From: an uncultured Sphingorhabdus sp.
GTDB taxonomy: Bacteria > Pseudomonadota > Alphaproteobacteria > Sphingomonadales > Sphingomonadaceae
Direction of reading: 5' to 3'
Assembly: GCA_937944295.1 (NCBI GenBank)
Contig: CALDZL010000110.1
Location: forward strand, 1-35,168
DNA length: 35,168 nt
The notes beneath the pieces are model-generated. The model searched no databases. It was not told the DNA's origin and was given only the letters and a program-made list of their open reading frames with translations. Position 1 is the first letter of the stretch, and the number at the start of each line of letters is the position of its first letter. Shown one piece after another: positions 7,957 to 17,632 of this stretch. The position numbers were made by a program, and so were the translations under genes.

Positions 7957-9849
7957 TTAGCTAAATAATTTTTGCATCGATTTTTCTAATACCACCAACT
8001 GCCATAATGTGCGGCTATTATCGCTCTTACCAGCGATATGATCTTCAGCCAAGTTTCTAAGATTTTTCGTTTCAAACCAGCCGCTTTGTTCCAATATGCT
8101 ACTGCTTGAAATATTACGTGCGGTTTCTGCTAATGGTCCTCGAAACCATTGTGCAATAGGCGTCACAAATCCCATTTTCGGACGGTATAATATGTCGTTA
8201 GGTAAATATTTTTCTAGGCTGCGTTTCATCAGATATTTGCCTTGTCCTCGGCGCACACGCATGTCCTCTGGCAGTTTTGCGGCAAACTCAATCAGATTAT
8301 GATCCAATAATGGCTCACGCGCTTCAAGGCTCACTCCCATACTCGCACGGTCAACTTTTGTCAGAATATCTCCTGGCAACCACATTTTCATATCCGCATA
8401 TTGTGCTTGATCGAGACCGCTTCTGGCTGGTGCATTTTGCATTAATCTATGCATATGCGCTTCGGAAGAATAGCCCTCTATATTGCGCAGCATTTTTGTA
8501 GAATATAAGGCCATTCTCTGCGCAGGTGAGGTAACTCCAACGGCCTCGCTATAGCCTTCATAACCTTCTCGCGCGAGCGATAAGAAAGTTGTTTTTGCGC
8601 GTAATGGACGTGGCGCCCAATCCGCTTTTGGATAATATTTACCCAATGTTCCAAATAATGGACCGCGCAAGGAATTTGGAAATAACCCTCTTATCCGTTC
8701 TTCTCCATGATGGAAAACATGACGACGATATCCTGCCATCGCTTCATCCGCACCATCACCCGATAGAGCAACGGTTACATTTTCGCGCGCCAATTGGCAA
8801 ACGCGGTAAGTAGGCAGAGCAGACGCATCGGCAAATGGTTCGTCATAAAGATCAATCAAACGGTCCAATAAAGTATAATCATCTACGGCAACCGTTCGAC
8901 TGCGATGATCGGTCAAAAAGCGATTGGCAATTTGATCAGCATAACCGCTTTCATCCAACTTATCCTCATTAAAACCTATCGAACAAGTCTTTACGGGGCT
9001 AGAAGATAGCGCGCTCATCAGAGCAACAACCGCACTGCTATCCACGCCGCCTGATAAAAATGCGCCCAAAGGTACATCAGATACCATTCGCGAGTGCACA
9101 GCATCACGCATCAGACGCAATAATTCTTCTTCTAGTTCAGCTTCACTGCCCGTTACGCGATTAGAAAAATCAATGTCCCACCATTGTATTTCAACAGGCA
9201 TTTTCTTGCCTTGCTCAAGTAGTAAATAATGTCCTGCTGCCAATTTTTGAACACCCGCTACAATAGAAGCATGATCAGGGACATATCCAAAAGCGAGATA
9301 ATCGTCGAGCGCATAGAGATTAGGTTCTTTACGAAGCGCAGGATGCGCCATTAACGCCTTTAGCTCTGAACCAAATATGACACTGCCATCGGAGAGTTGA
9401 GCATAAAATAGAGGTTTAACACCCAGACGATCGCGTGCGATGAAGAGTGATTTTTCGCGCGCATCATAAATAGCAAAGGCAAACATGCCTTGAAAATGCT
9501 TCAGGCAATCCACACCCCAATGGTCCCAGCCGTGCAAAATAACCTCGCTGTCACCATCGGTTAAAAATTCATAACCTGCATTTTGTAATATGGTGCGTAA
9601 TTTTTGATAATTGTAAATCTCACCATTAAAGCTCAAAACACGTTTATCATCAGCCGAGACCATAGGTTGCGGGCTGCCTTCAACATCAATGATGGATAAT
9701 CGTCTATGCCCCAAACCAACGCCAGCCGATGTCCAAACCCCGCTGCCATCTGGCCCACGATGAACCATAGGATCGCACATCATTTTAACGCGTTTTGGAT
9801 CCACAGGCTTGGCCGTTTCCATATGGAATATACCTGCTATTCCGCACAT
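7957..9849 (-). CDS. XrtA system-associated glutamine amidotransferase (asparagine synthase-like)
   Basis: An AsnB-type protein of 630 residues that belongs to exosortase A loci (TIGR03108-type, inferred from context). The N-terminal class II glutamine amidotransferase domain starts with nucleophile Cys2 (MCGIAGIF) and carries RGPDG, SFNGEIYNY and ARDRLGVKPLFY. The synthetase domain has the pyrophosphate loop SGGVDSS at 266-272. This domain pairing moves ammonia from glutamine to an adenylated carboxylate. In an EPS locus the acceptor may be a uronic-acid or other sugar carboxylate rather than aspartate; that part is inference. It starts one base after the exosortase stop codon, so it is the last gene of the minus-strand operon. 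Confidence 0.9.
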   Translation of the reverse strand: MCGIAGIFHMETAKPVDPKRVKMMCDPMVHRGPDGSGVWTSAGVGLGHRRLSIIDVEGSPQPMVSADDKRVLSFNGEIYNYQKLRTILQNAGYEFLTDGDSEVILHGWDHWGVDCLKHFQGMFAFAIYDAREKSLFIARDRLGVKPLFYAQLSDGSVIFGSELKALMAHPALRKEPNLYALDDYLAFGYVPDHASIVAGVQKLAAGHYLLLEQGKKMPVEIQWWDIDFSNRVTGSEAELEEELLRLMRDAVHSRMVSDVPLGAFLSGGVDSSAVVALMSALSSSPVKTCSIGFNEDKLDESGYADQIANRFLTDHRSRTVAVDDYTLLDRLIDLYDEPFADASALPTYRVCQLARENVTVALSGDGADEAMAGYRRHVFHHGEERIRGLFPNSLRGPLFGTLGKYYPKADWAPRPLRAKTTFLSLAREGYEGYSEAVGVTSPAQRMALYSTKMLRNIEGYSSEAHMHRLMQNAPARSGLDQAQYADMKMWLPGDILTKVDRASMGVSLEAREPLLDHNLIEFAAKLPEDMRVRRGQGKYLMKRSLEKYLPNDILYRPKMGFVTPIAQWFRGPLAETARNISSSSILEQSGWFETKNLRNLAEDHIAGKSDNSRTLWQLVVLEKSMQKLFS

Positions 9850-9850
9850 T

Positions 9851-11392
9851 TCATTCTATACCAGCCGAATGATCGGCTAAATCATCAATATTACCCAAAT
9901 CCTTCAAAAACTTCTCCATATCTGCTTTTGTATCAACACTATCTCTATGCTCTGCCGATATAAGAACGGCAACCGATTGTTGGTCAGATAGTGTCAATTT
10001 GGATAATAAGGTTGCTAATTTGACTTGGATAGCACTTCCCGTTGTAGTGCCATTAACGCGATAATAGCTATAGACATCGCGTGATACGGGGCCTGGCGCT
10101 GTAATGCGTTCTGCTTTTGCACCTTGCGGTGCATCAATATTGGCTGTCCATGACCAATCACTCTCAGGACCGATAGCCCCTTGGCCAAAACCAACCAATT
10201 CACGGCCTTCTTCTTGACGATCAAAAACGATAATAGCCATGTCAATAATACGGCCATCAGCATCTCTATATCTCTGTCCAACGTTAAAATTAGCTCCTTC
10301 AAAATAAGGTTGCCAATCATAAAGCGGTTCATAAGTAATTTTTTGCCATCCCGATATTTCAGGCGCTGATAGAGTTTGCGGTACTTGCGATGACTGTGCG
10401 GCAATAGCGCTCGACCATAAAAATGGAATGATAATAATTGCACCAAGTGAGAGCAGTGCCCTGTTTTGTTGCATCACAAATTTTGGTACCCCTATCAGCG
10501 GCGACGGGTCAAATGCTGCTTCGTCAATATTCTTATCAAACCAGCGCCATCCGATCGCCATGACCAACACCAAAACAAGGGCAAAAAATATCCAACCAAA
10601 GAATATATGATCGAAACCAGCAGCAAATTCTATGCCCGTATGGTGCGCAATATAAATTGTGCCCCAAGCGCGCACTCCATTGGAAATTATGGGTGTGACG
10701 ATACATAGAATCATGAATAAAATACGGCGTGTCCAACTTTTGAAACAAATATTAGAAACCAATGCGCCATAGGCAATCATAGCAATTAGAAATTCAATAC
10801 CAGAACAAGCTTCGGCAACCCGAAAATAACCCGTAGGTGTTGTAATGAAAATGCCGTCAATATAGGCTGGAATACCAACTAAGTCGAGCAGGATCATGCA
10901 CATGTCGGCTGTAATTGTCTGTAACCAAGGGACCAGTTCATCACCGACAGGAACCATGAAAAATGCATATAATAATGGAAATAACAGCCCTCTGCTAACG
11001 TTGTAACCCAATATGGTTATAACCGCACCTTGCAGCATCATCACCAAACCCAATTGCCGCGCTAGGGCAACGCCAGCCAACTCACCCAATAACCAACCTG
11101 TACAAGCCGCCGCCATATATAATAGTCCAGGGGCAAAATAATGCGGCGTAATGACAGCTACCTCCTCTTTACGCCGCGCTACAATCCAAATTATAATGGG
11201 TAATATTAACAAACAATGGTTAAAAGTAGAGCTGTTCCACCATATCCCTACAATGTCGCTGGCATCACTAAAAAATAGCAAAATTAACGCGGCCCATGTA
11301 GCGCCAAGATAGAATAGATGTAATCTCCAACCCTGCGCAGCTGATGGCAAATTTTCACGAAATTCTTGCTCAACATTGATAGCTTTACTCAT
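9851..11392 (-). CDS. xrtA: Exosortase A fused to EpsI domain
   Basis: An integral inner-membrane transpeptidase-like enzyme that recognises and cleaves PEP-CTERM tails of exported proteins. The 513-residue product has about eight hydrophobic segments in residues 20-285. The exosortase catalytic set is visible: Cys196 in AEACSGIEFL, Arg241 in NGVRAWG and His262 in FDHIFFGW. After the last membrane segment, residues of about 315-513 form a periplasmic EpsI (DUF3485-type) domain, with WQKITYEPLYDWQPYF and then a VYSYYRVNG stretch. The start is the ATG at 11390-11392, which overlaps the glycosyltransferase stop by ATGA. The longer frame upstream lies inside that gene. EpsI is often a separate gene; here it is fused. 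Confidence 0.93.
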   Translation of the reverse strand: MSKAINVEQEFRENLPSAAQGWRLHLFYLGATWAALILLFFSDASDIVGIWWNSSTFNHCLLILPIIIWIVARRKEEVAVITPHYFAPGLLYMAAACTGWLLGELAGVALARQLGLVMMLQGAVITILGYNVSRGLLFPLLYAFFMVPVGDELVPWLQTITADMCMILLDLVGIPAYIDGIFITTPTGYFRVAEACSGIEFLIAMIAYGALVSNICFKSWTRRILFMILCIVTPIISNGVRAWGTIYIAHHTGIEFAAGFDHIFFGWIFFALVLVLVMAIGWRWFDKNIDEAAFDPSPLIGVPKFVMQQNRALLSLGAIIIIPFLWSSAIAAQSSQVPQTLSAPEISGWQKITYEPLYDWQPYFEGANFNVGQRYRDADGRIIDMAIIVFDRQEEGRELVGFGQGAIGPESDWSWTANIDAPQGAKAERITAPGPVSRDVYSYYRVNGTTTGSAIQVKLATLLSKLTLSDQQSVAVLISAEHRDSVDTKADMEKFLKDLGNIDDLADHSAGIE

Positions 11393-12615
11393 TGAGTATC
11401 CTCGCATTGCATGAAAGTATCTAGGTTCGCTAATTGACCTTCCCAACTATAATGTTTCGTCACATGCGCACGTGCCGCTTTTCCCATCTTCTTACGAAGC
11501 GATACATTCCCTAATAATTGATTAATATATACAGCTTCTTGTTTATAATCATCCGCAACATAAAAATGCTTTTGATGGTCGGCATCAATCCCCGTTGCCG
11601 CAGCTTGAGAAGCCACTACCGCTTTTTGCATAGCCATTGCTTCTAGGACTTTGTTTTGTATGCCGCGCGCAATTTGCAATGGTGCAACCACCAAATCAGC
11701 CGCAGCAATCCAACCGCGAATATCATCCACCGCACCTGTTACCGTAATACCGTGATGAGAGTTAAGCGCTAAGACCTCTTTGCTAGGGTTACGTCCAACA
11801 ATCGCAAAATGGGTGTCGGGATTAACAACACGCACACGCGGCAGTATTTTATCGACAAAATAGCATACAGCTTCGACATTTGGTCGATAGTCCATCTGTC
11901 CTGTAAATATCATGAGCGGACGAGATTGAACCTGATTATCATCCAATTTTGGGAATTTAGCTTTGGGGTTAAAATATTCTAAATCAATACCATTACCCAA
12001 GGGCTGAACCTTATCTGCATTAATGTTAGATCGCTGTTGGAACAAAAGGGCTTCGGCTGGACTAACGAATAAATTCATATCAGCACGTTCTGCAATCCGA
12101 TGCTCAAAATCAGCTAAAACTCTGCCTTCACGTGCATTAATCCAACGCATTGGGCGCTGTAATAGAGAGGTACCCTCTTGACCATAGCTCTCAAATTTTG
12201 CACTATCGACATCCACAAAATCCATCACAAAACGACCCGAGAATATCTTAGGTACATATTGCGCTAATTGCCCTGAAAAAACAAAAATATGCGTTATATC
12301 ATGGTGAGCCAATATATTATCTACATGGGCCTGCATAGTATCCGAGGCAAAACTTGTTACCGATACGGGTTCATTAGATAGCAGCGCCTCTAAACCAGAT
12401 TTCCATTGCGCTTTATCTCGTTTTTCAACATGAACAGAAGCGCAAATATCTAGTAAATCCGCAGTAAAACTAATATCTCTGTCATCATCAGCAAAAGTCG
12501 CAATATGTACAGGAGCCATGCGAATTAGATGCTTTAATATATGATGCGAACGGATTTTATCACCGCGATCCGGTGGCCATGGAATACGGTGAGATAGGAA
12601 TAATATTTCTCCCAT
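11389..12615 (-). CDS. XrtA system glycosyltransferase (TIGR03087-type, GT-B)
   Basis: A cytosolic, membrane-associated sugar transferase of 408 residues that adds a sugar to the growing EPS repeat unit. The N-terminal FLSHRIPWPPDRGDKIRS (6-23) is characteristic of this exosortase-locus family. The C-terminal GT4-like half carries NGIDLEYF (208-215), FTGQMDYRPN (237-246) and ARGIQNKVLEAMAM (316-329) with the nucleotide-sugar-binding acid. The start ATG at 12613-12615 shares its A with the FemAB stop (TGATG), so translation is coupled. An upstream in-frame extension to 12639 lies within the previous gene and is not used. Donor and acceptor sugars cannot be read from the sequence. Confidence 0.92.
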   Translation of the reverse strand: MGEILFLSHRIPWPPDRGDKIRSHHILKHLIRMAPVHIATFADDDRDISFTADLLDICASVHVEKRDKAQWKSGLEALLSNEPVSVTSFASDTMQAHVDNILAHHDITHIFVFSGQLAQYVPKIFSGRFVMDFVDVDSAKFESYGQEGTSLLQRPMRWINAREGRVLADFEHRIAERADMNLFVSPAEALLFQQRSNINADKVQPLGNGIDLEYFNPKAKFPKLDDNQVQSRPLMIFTGQMDYRPNVEAVCYFVDKILPRVRVVNPDTHFAIVGRNPSKEVLALNSHHGITVTGAVDDIRGWIAAADLVVAPLQIARGIQNKVLEAMAMQKAVVASQAAATGIDADHQKHFYVADDYKQEAVYINQLLGNVSLRKKMGKAARAHVTKHYSWEGQLANLDTFMQCEDTQ

Positions 12616-13688
12616 CACCCTAGTCCTTTTGCAATCCAAGGACCCAATTTATTGGCTATAGACAAAGGTAATTTTTGCCATAATGAAACCTGCAATTTAT
12701 ATTTTGGACTATTGGGGTTTATATCACGAGCCTCGCTATTGTCAGCCGTTCTAATAGCATAGGATAGAGGGTCTGGTTCAAACCCCCAATTTTTCTTAAA
12801 AGCATAAGCGCCCGACCCTGTCTTGGATCGGCCAAAGTCAAAATGCGTGCAACCACGGCGACGCGCATGATTCATAAGTTCATAATACATAATATCATTG
12901 GCCCGCAAAGCGCGCGCTTGCCATACACCACCCCCCCAATAGGGCATTACGGCACCTTTGTGATAGAGGCTCAATACACTTGCTATTGGCTGCCCTTCCT
13001 TACACACCGTCAAAATATCTGCATCACTACCAAATGCACGCAATACGCCTTCTATCAAAGGTTTAGGGAACACAGGCGTTCCTAAATTGCGCACGCTTTC
13101 AGCATAAATATCATAGTGCCAATCTATATCACGCTGCTCTCGACCGATATGAACTTCTAATCCATTTCTAAGCCCTTTGCGGACTTCTGCTCTTTGTTTA
13201 CGCGGAATAGCCAGCAATTCAGCAGCATCATCTTCGGCTAAGCCCTTAGCAAAATTAGCATGAGCGCCTTCTTTCACTTGCCAATCACCCACGGGCAAAA
13301 CACCACCTCGTAATTCAACCGTTGGACAAGAATAACGATGTGCATATTCCCATGCCATATCAGCTAATCTTGCCGATGCAGTGGGACTATCCGATAATAT
13401 CCCGCCGTTTACCGAAAACCCCGATGATACTAATGCGCGTCCAAATATCGGTGAATGTATTATGTGCAAAGGTAACAGACCTAATAAATCGCCAGCATTA
13501 TTTTCAGCCAATAAATATAAAGCCTCTTGGCCTGTTCCCTCTGCTGCTGCGATAACCCAATGCGGCCTGTGAAATGGACTACTGTCATCGCGCTGCATCA
13601 ACCAAGCATCTATTCGGGTTAATTCAATCGGGTCATTAATATTAGCCTCTCTGACAGATATGCGCTGTTTTAATAGTGGAGCGTTCAT
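12615..13688 (-). CDS. FemAB-like XrtA/PEP-CTERM system-associated acyltransferase
   Basis: A 357-residue protein built from GNAT-like domains of the FemAB/peptidyltransferase type (TIGR03019-like). Recognisable pieces are RKQRAEVRKGLRNGLEV (163-179), GQPIASVLSLYHKGAVMPYWGG (about 232-253) and the C-terminal FDFGRSKTGSGAYAFKKNWG (283-302). FemAB proteins transfer aminoacyl or acyl groups to amino groups; here the acceptor is probably an amino sugar or a protein of the EPS pathway, which is inference. The start overlaps the deacetylase stop (ATGA) and the end overlaps the glycosyltransferase start. Deacetylation upstream would expose the amino group that such an enzyme needs. Confidence 0.88.
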   Translation of the reverse strand: MNAPLLKQRISVREANINDPIELTRIDAWLMQRDDSSPFHRPHWVIAAAEGTGQEALYLLAENNAGDLLGLLPLHIIHSPIFGRALVSSGFSVNGGILSDSPTASARLADMAWEYAHRYSCPTVELRGGVLPVGDWQVKEGAHANFAKGLAEDDAAELLAIPRKQRAEVRKGLRNGLEVHIGREQRDIDWHYDIYAESVRNLGTPVFPKPLIEGVLRAFGSDADILTVCKEGQPIASVLSLYHKGAVMPYWGGGVWQARALRANDIMYYELMNHARRRGCTHFDFGRSKTGSGAYAFKKNWGFEPDPLSYAIRTADNSEARDINPNSPKYKLQVSLWQKLPLSIANKLGPWIAKGLG

Positions 13689-14554
13689 GCCGCCCTCTTA
13701 ATTTTATTATTTTTTCGCACAAGCCTCTCACGCGCTACCATTTCATCCATGCGCTCCCATTCAAAATCACCAATCAACCTTTCTAGCTTAGCTTCCATAG
13801 CAGAAAGCCTCGAATAGTGACGCAGCTTAGATTTTAGTGGCGCATTTTCAACACGGGGTTGGTCAGGGTCAATTTCCCAAGGATGGAAATATATGATAGC
13901 TGCTTGCCCTTCATCATTATTCACTTGCTTGATCGCCCAGTTTGAAAAAGCATAAGGAAGAAGACGAAAAAAACCACCGCCCCCAGCTGCTAATCTCTTT
14001 GGTCCAAGCTGCGCTGTAGTTACTGGAATTTCTAAGAAACTGCTGCCTTCAATTGGCTCATAGGCAAATCGTGGGGCATCAGGCCAACCATAGTGATCAT
14101 GTTTAATAGGAGCTACACTAGATGAATATTCATAGCCATGTTCAGCCAAAATATTATGCGCCCATGGTGTTCTTGGATCAATCGAAAAACTGGGAGCGCG
14201 ATACCCTTTTACTCTTTCACCAGACAAATCTTCTAATATTATACGCGACTTTTTCAAATCATCCGCAAATTGCTCTGCTGTAAAAGTAAAAACACGGTCA
14301 TGGGCATAGCCATGACTAGCCACTTCATGACCTTGTTCGACGATACGCTTGATCAATTGCGGACACCGTTCAGCAACCCAACCTAATATAAAGAAAGTAG
14401 CTTTTATATTGGTACGTGCAAATAAAGCCAAAACTGCATCACTATTTTGCTCAGCCCGTAATTCTAGGCTATTCCAATTATCACGGTCTATAACAGTTTC
14501 AAACGCACCAACTTGAAACCAATCTTCTATATCGACTGAAATAGCATTTAACAT
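13685..14554 (-). CDS. XrtA system polysaccharide deacetylase
   Basis: A NodB-fold carbohydrate esterase family 4 enzyme of 289 residues (TIGR03006-type with a C-terminal DUF3473 segment). The metal and catalytic positions are present: Asp8 and Asp11 in SVDIEDWF, His81 and His85 in HEVASHGYAHDRV, and Arg119 in GYRAPSFSID. The C-terminal FHPWE block is also seen. It is expected to remove N-acetyl groups from hexosamines in the exopolysaccharide. No signal peptide is seen, as usual for this subfamily. It overlaps the FemAB-like gene by ATGA and lies 59 bases downstream of the ATPase gene. Confidence 0.93.
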   Translation of the reverse strand: MLNAISVDIEDWFQVGAFETVIDRDNWNSLELRAEQNSDAVLALFARTNIKATFFILGWVAERCPQLIKRIVEQGHEVASHGYAHDRVFTFTAEQFADDLKKSRIILEDLSGERVKGYRAPSFSIDPRTPWAHNILAEHGYEYSSSVAPIKHDHYGWPDAPRFAYEPIEGSSFLEIPVTTAQLGPKRLAAGGGGFFRLLPYAFSNWAIKQVNNDEGQAAIIYFHPWEIDPDQPRVENAPLKSKLRHYSRLSAMEAKLERLIGDFEWERMDEMVARERLVRKNNKIKRAA

Positions 14555-14613
14555 CGGATACTCTCCACCAAGTCAACAGCTATTTATTTGATATGCTGCT
14601 GTAATATTGCTTA

Positions 14614-15810
14614 TTAAGCAGCCTTATTATTATGTTGCAATTCATCATTATCTTCCATCCATTGAATCATCATCGTCAATGTTTGACGCAGAGTAATGTC
14701 ATGTTCCGACAATTTTGCTTCTAGCATATCCACACGATCAAGCAATTTCTGATAATCATCTGTACTATTATTTACATATTCTGGTTTTCCGCCATAATAA
14801 GGAGATACAGGGGAATTCTGCGTATCTTCAATATTTTTTTTCGTAATCGCCTCTGAATGTATATTCTCAACCTCTTGGGATACAGGATCAGAAGCTATTT
14901 CTTTGCTCGAATCTGCCTCATATGTTTGTTTTTCATACATCGATTGCGGGATATCATTAGGACCAGCTTTAGCAGATAATGGAGCCTCATATTCAAAAGG
15001 CTCACCTGCCATATCAGCAATAACCGCCTTAATCATATTCCTATCAATGATGCGTAATTCTTCTACAGCACCCATTAGTAATACGCGCTGCATCAATGTA
15101 TTAAGTTGACGAGGAACACCATTGGTTTCCTCGAACATTTCCTCAAAGGCATCATCCTGAAAATTTGGATTGCCGTTCCAGCCAGCACATTTTAGACGGT
15201 GCTTAATATAGGGTTCTACTTCATCACTATCCATCGGTTCTAAATGATGGGTTGCAATGATACGTTGGCGTAATTGTTCTAATTTTGAACTATTATGGAC
15301 CAGTTCTCTAAACTCTGGTTGGCCCAATAAAAATATCTGCAATAAAGCCGTTGAACCCAGTTGGTAATTAGATAACATCCGAAGCTCTTCTAAAGCTTCT
15401 ATAGATAGGTTTTGCGCTTCATCAACAACCAACAAACAACGGCGTCCAGCTCTTGCCTCACTGTGTAAAAACTTTTCAATTGCATTTAATGAGGATGCTT
15501 TGTCAAAGCCTTCTACATTAACGCCAAAACTATTCGCCGCCATTTTGATAAGATCATTGCCGTCCAATTGACTGGTAACAATAGTAGAAGCTGTTAAGCG
15601 CGCTGTATCAATAGTCGCCATCAAATGGCTTACCAATGTTGTTTTGCCAGACCCAATGTCACCCGTGATAACAATAAATCCCTCACCTTGTGCAAGGCCA
15701 TATCCTAAATAAGACAGTGCTTTACGATGTGTGATGCTTTCAAAATAAAAAACGGGATCTGGTGTTAGCTGAAATGGGCGACCTTCAAATCCATAAAATT
15801 GATCATACAT
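14614..15810 (-). CDS. XrtA/PEP-CTERM system-associated AAA ATPase
   Basis: An ExeA/GspA-like AAA+ ATPase of 398 residues (TIGR03015-type). Walker A is GDIGSGKTT at 50-58 and Walker B is CLLVVDEAQN at 125-134. A conserved LRQRIIATHHL stretch sits near 225, followed by a lid-like region ending near 275. The remaining ~120 residues are acidic and low in complexity, ending in a probable coiled coil (about 350-395, VDMLEAKLSEHDITLRQTL). The family lives in exosortase EPS loci and probably powers or organises export, by analogy with GspA/ExeA, although this has not been proved. It lies between the outer-membrane barrel gene and the deacetylase gene. Confidence 0.92.
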   Translation of the reverse strand: MYDQFYGFEGRPFQLTPDPVFYFESITHRKALSYLGYGLAQGEGFIVITGDIGSGKTTLVSHLMATIDTARLTASTIVTSQLDGNDLIKMAANSFGVNVEGFDKASSLNAIEKFLHSEARAGRRCLLVVDEAQNLSIEALEELRMLSNYQLGSTALLQIFLLGQPEFRELVHNSSKLEQLRQRIIATHHLEPMDSDEVEPYIKHRLKCAGWNGNPNFQDDAFEEMFEETNGVPRQLNTLMQRVLLMGAVEELRIIDRNMIKAVIADMAGEPFEYEAPLSAKAGPNDIPQSMYEKQTYEADSSKEIASDPVSQEVENIHSEAITKKNIEDTQNSPVSPYYGGKPEYVNNSTDDYQKLLDRVDMLEAKLSEHDITLRQTLTMMIQWMEDNDELQHNNKAA

Positions 15811-15851
15811 ATTATTTTTCCTGATTAACCTTTTCGATTATTCAAATAGAA

Positions 15852-17630
15852 TTAGAAGTTATAACGCAGCCCTAGTAGAGCAGATGCGGAAACAGAATCA
15901 TCAAAATCATCTTGATCAATGACATCAACGCCAACTGTAGCAGTAGCGGATAAGCCTGATGCTATCCGGCGGAAATAAGCCGCATTGAAACCATAGGTGC
16001 TTACATTACCAGCACCCGCAATACCGCTATCATTGAGATTATAAAAAATATTAGTCTCAATATTTGATGAGTTTCCTATACTTCTACCAAAAAATGCTGT
16101 TGCAAAGTAATTTTGATCAACTGTATCATTTAATAAAGCCTGAGCGCCTAAATCAGAAGCAAAGAAAAGACGTCTGCTATAGCCGCCGCCAATACCAGCA
16201 TTCCATCCACCCAAACGCGTACTTAAAGTAGCCGTAACACCACGATTTCGGAAATTAGATGACGCAGCAGTTTGCAATGCACCATTGAAACAAGAACCGC
16301 CATTGCGAGAGAAAGCGCAGCCACCAATATCTCCTGACAGAGGATTACGGAAGCTATTAAATTCAGTTTCAATACTTTGCAAATTATCATTAAGCAAACT
16401 ACCAAATCCACTCACACGGTCAAAAACAGACACATTAAACGAGGTTTTGTCACTAGGTTGATAGCTCACAGATCCAGTGAAGGTCTCACTACCAAATCGA
16501 CGACCATAACGCGCTTCTACCGAAGTTCTTCGACTTGGACGCCATAGAACACCAGCATCCCAGATAATTCCATCTTCTGCTAATGTTACCAGTCGAGGAG
16601 AACCTTCATCCGTAATCAAACGACCATCCGCATCAGCAATTGGATTGCCAGCAGCATCACGTAGCGCATCACGCTCACTGACTTGAATATCCTCATATCC
16701 AATCCCGCCTACTGCAAAAAAACTTGATGAAAGAGGTATGGTCACATCACCGCGAACAAAAATATCAGAGAATCGCTGATCAAGCTGGTTACCATCTTCT
16801 TGAGAAAAGCCCGCACTCAGAGACCAGCCAATTGGTAGGGCTCGTCCAGCTTCTTGACCTAGAGATATATTTGCAGTTTGACTAAAACTATCGCTGAAAA
16901 AATCAATTGGTGCGCCGCCACCCGTTAATGGCCCAGTACTGCCATTTTCAACACGCGAATACCCCACTAAATATTGAGCATTAAAATCCACACCATTTAT
17001 ATTACTGATTACCGTTGGTCCAGCATAGGCCGAATATACTTGCGATATATTGTCTTGATTACCTAATTGATTAAAGCTTGTTGGTCCTCGGCTATCGAGG
17101 CCACTACGTGTACCAACACCACCAGCTTCTATGCTTAACTCGCGATTTACACGATAGTTGCCTCTGGCAATACCATTAACAAAATCTTGATCCTGAAAGC
17201 CGCTATCATAACCGAATAAGCGTTCATAGCGCACATTAATCTGACCTTGGGCTCTTCGCGATTGTATAGAAGCATCGGCTCCAACGGCTAGGCTGCTGTA
17301 TGTTAACACATCACTGCTGCCATCCGTAAATTCTGTAAATGCGACTTGTGTTACCTCTATGAAAGGTGAAAAATCAGCTTCACGGCGAGACCTAGTTCTG
17401 GATGTTACATTGGTAATATTCTCATCTGTGACTATATCTTGGTCACCATTAGATTCTGAAAAGCCCTGTGAGTTGTTAGAACCCGGAAAGTCTTGAGAAA
17501 ATTCCGATTGTAATTGTTGCGCAAAAGCAGTTGGCGTAGCCGTGATTGCTGCGCCACATAACAATATTATTTTATAACTTTTACAAGACTTACTAAGCCA
17601 TATTGGGCTTATTTTATCATTATTTATCAT
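15852..17630 (-). CDS. TIGR03016-type outer membrane beta-barrel protein of the XrtA locus
   Basis: A 592-residue exported protein. A signal peptide ends near AFA|QQ (about residue 37). A disordered Gln/Ser/Asn-rich stretch follows (40-85), then a long series of alternating amphipathic strands with Gly, Asn and aromatic residues. The C-terminus, LLGLRYNF, ends in Phe, as outer-membrane barrels do. Proteins of this architecture are found in exosortase EPS loci next to the ATPase and kinase, and may be the outer-membrane secretion channel or an anchor for the polysaccharide. The family is assigned from position and architecture, not from an enzymatic motif. It starts two bases after the tyrosine kinase stop codon. 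Confidence 0.85.
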   Translation of the reverse strand: MINNDKISPIWLSKSCKSYKIILLCGAAITATPTAFAQQLQSEFSQDFPGSNNSQGFSESNGDQDIVTDENITNVTSRTRSRREADFSPFIEVTQVAFTEFTDGSSDVLTYSSLAVGADASIQSRRAQGQINVRYERLFGYDSGFQDQDFVNGIARGNYRVNRELSIEAGGVGTRSGLDSRGPTSFNQLGNQDNISQVYSAYAGPTVISNINGVDFNAQYLVGYSRVENGSTGPLTGGGAPIDFFSDSFSQTANISLGQEAGRALPIGWSLSAGFSQEDGNQLDQRFSDIFVRGDVTIPLSSSFFAVGGIGYEDIQVSERDALRDAAGNPIADADGRLITDEGSPRLVTLAEDGIIWDAGVLWRPSRRTSVEARYGRRFGSETFTGSVSYQPSDKTSFNVSVFDRVSGFGSLLNDNLQSIETEFNSFRNPLSGDIGGCAFSRNGGSCFNGALQTAASSNFRNRGVTATLSTRLGGWNAGIGGGYSRRLFFASDLGAQALLNDTVDQNYFATAFFGRSIGNSSNIETNIFYNLNDSGIAGAGNVSTYGFNAAYFRRIASGLSATATVGVDVIDQDDFDDSVSASALLGLRYNF

Positions 17631-17632
17631 TG

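Noticed and set aside
10015-10446. Minus-strand open frame of 143 codons inside the exosortase gene
   Set aside because: It is a shifted frame within the EpsI domain, whose own frame carries the recognisable protein.
14555-14613. Small gene between the deacetylase and ATPase genes
   Set aside because: Only 59 bases, AT-rich, with no start plus ribosome site.
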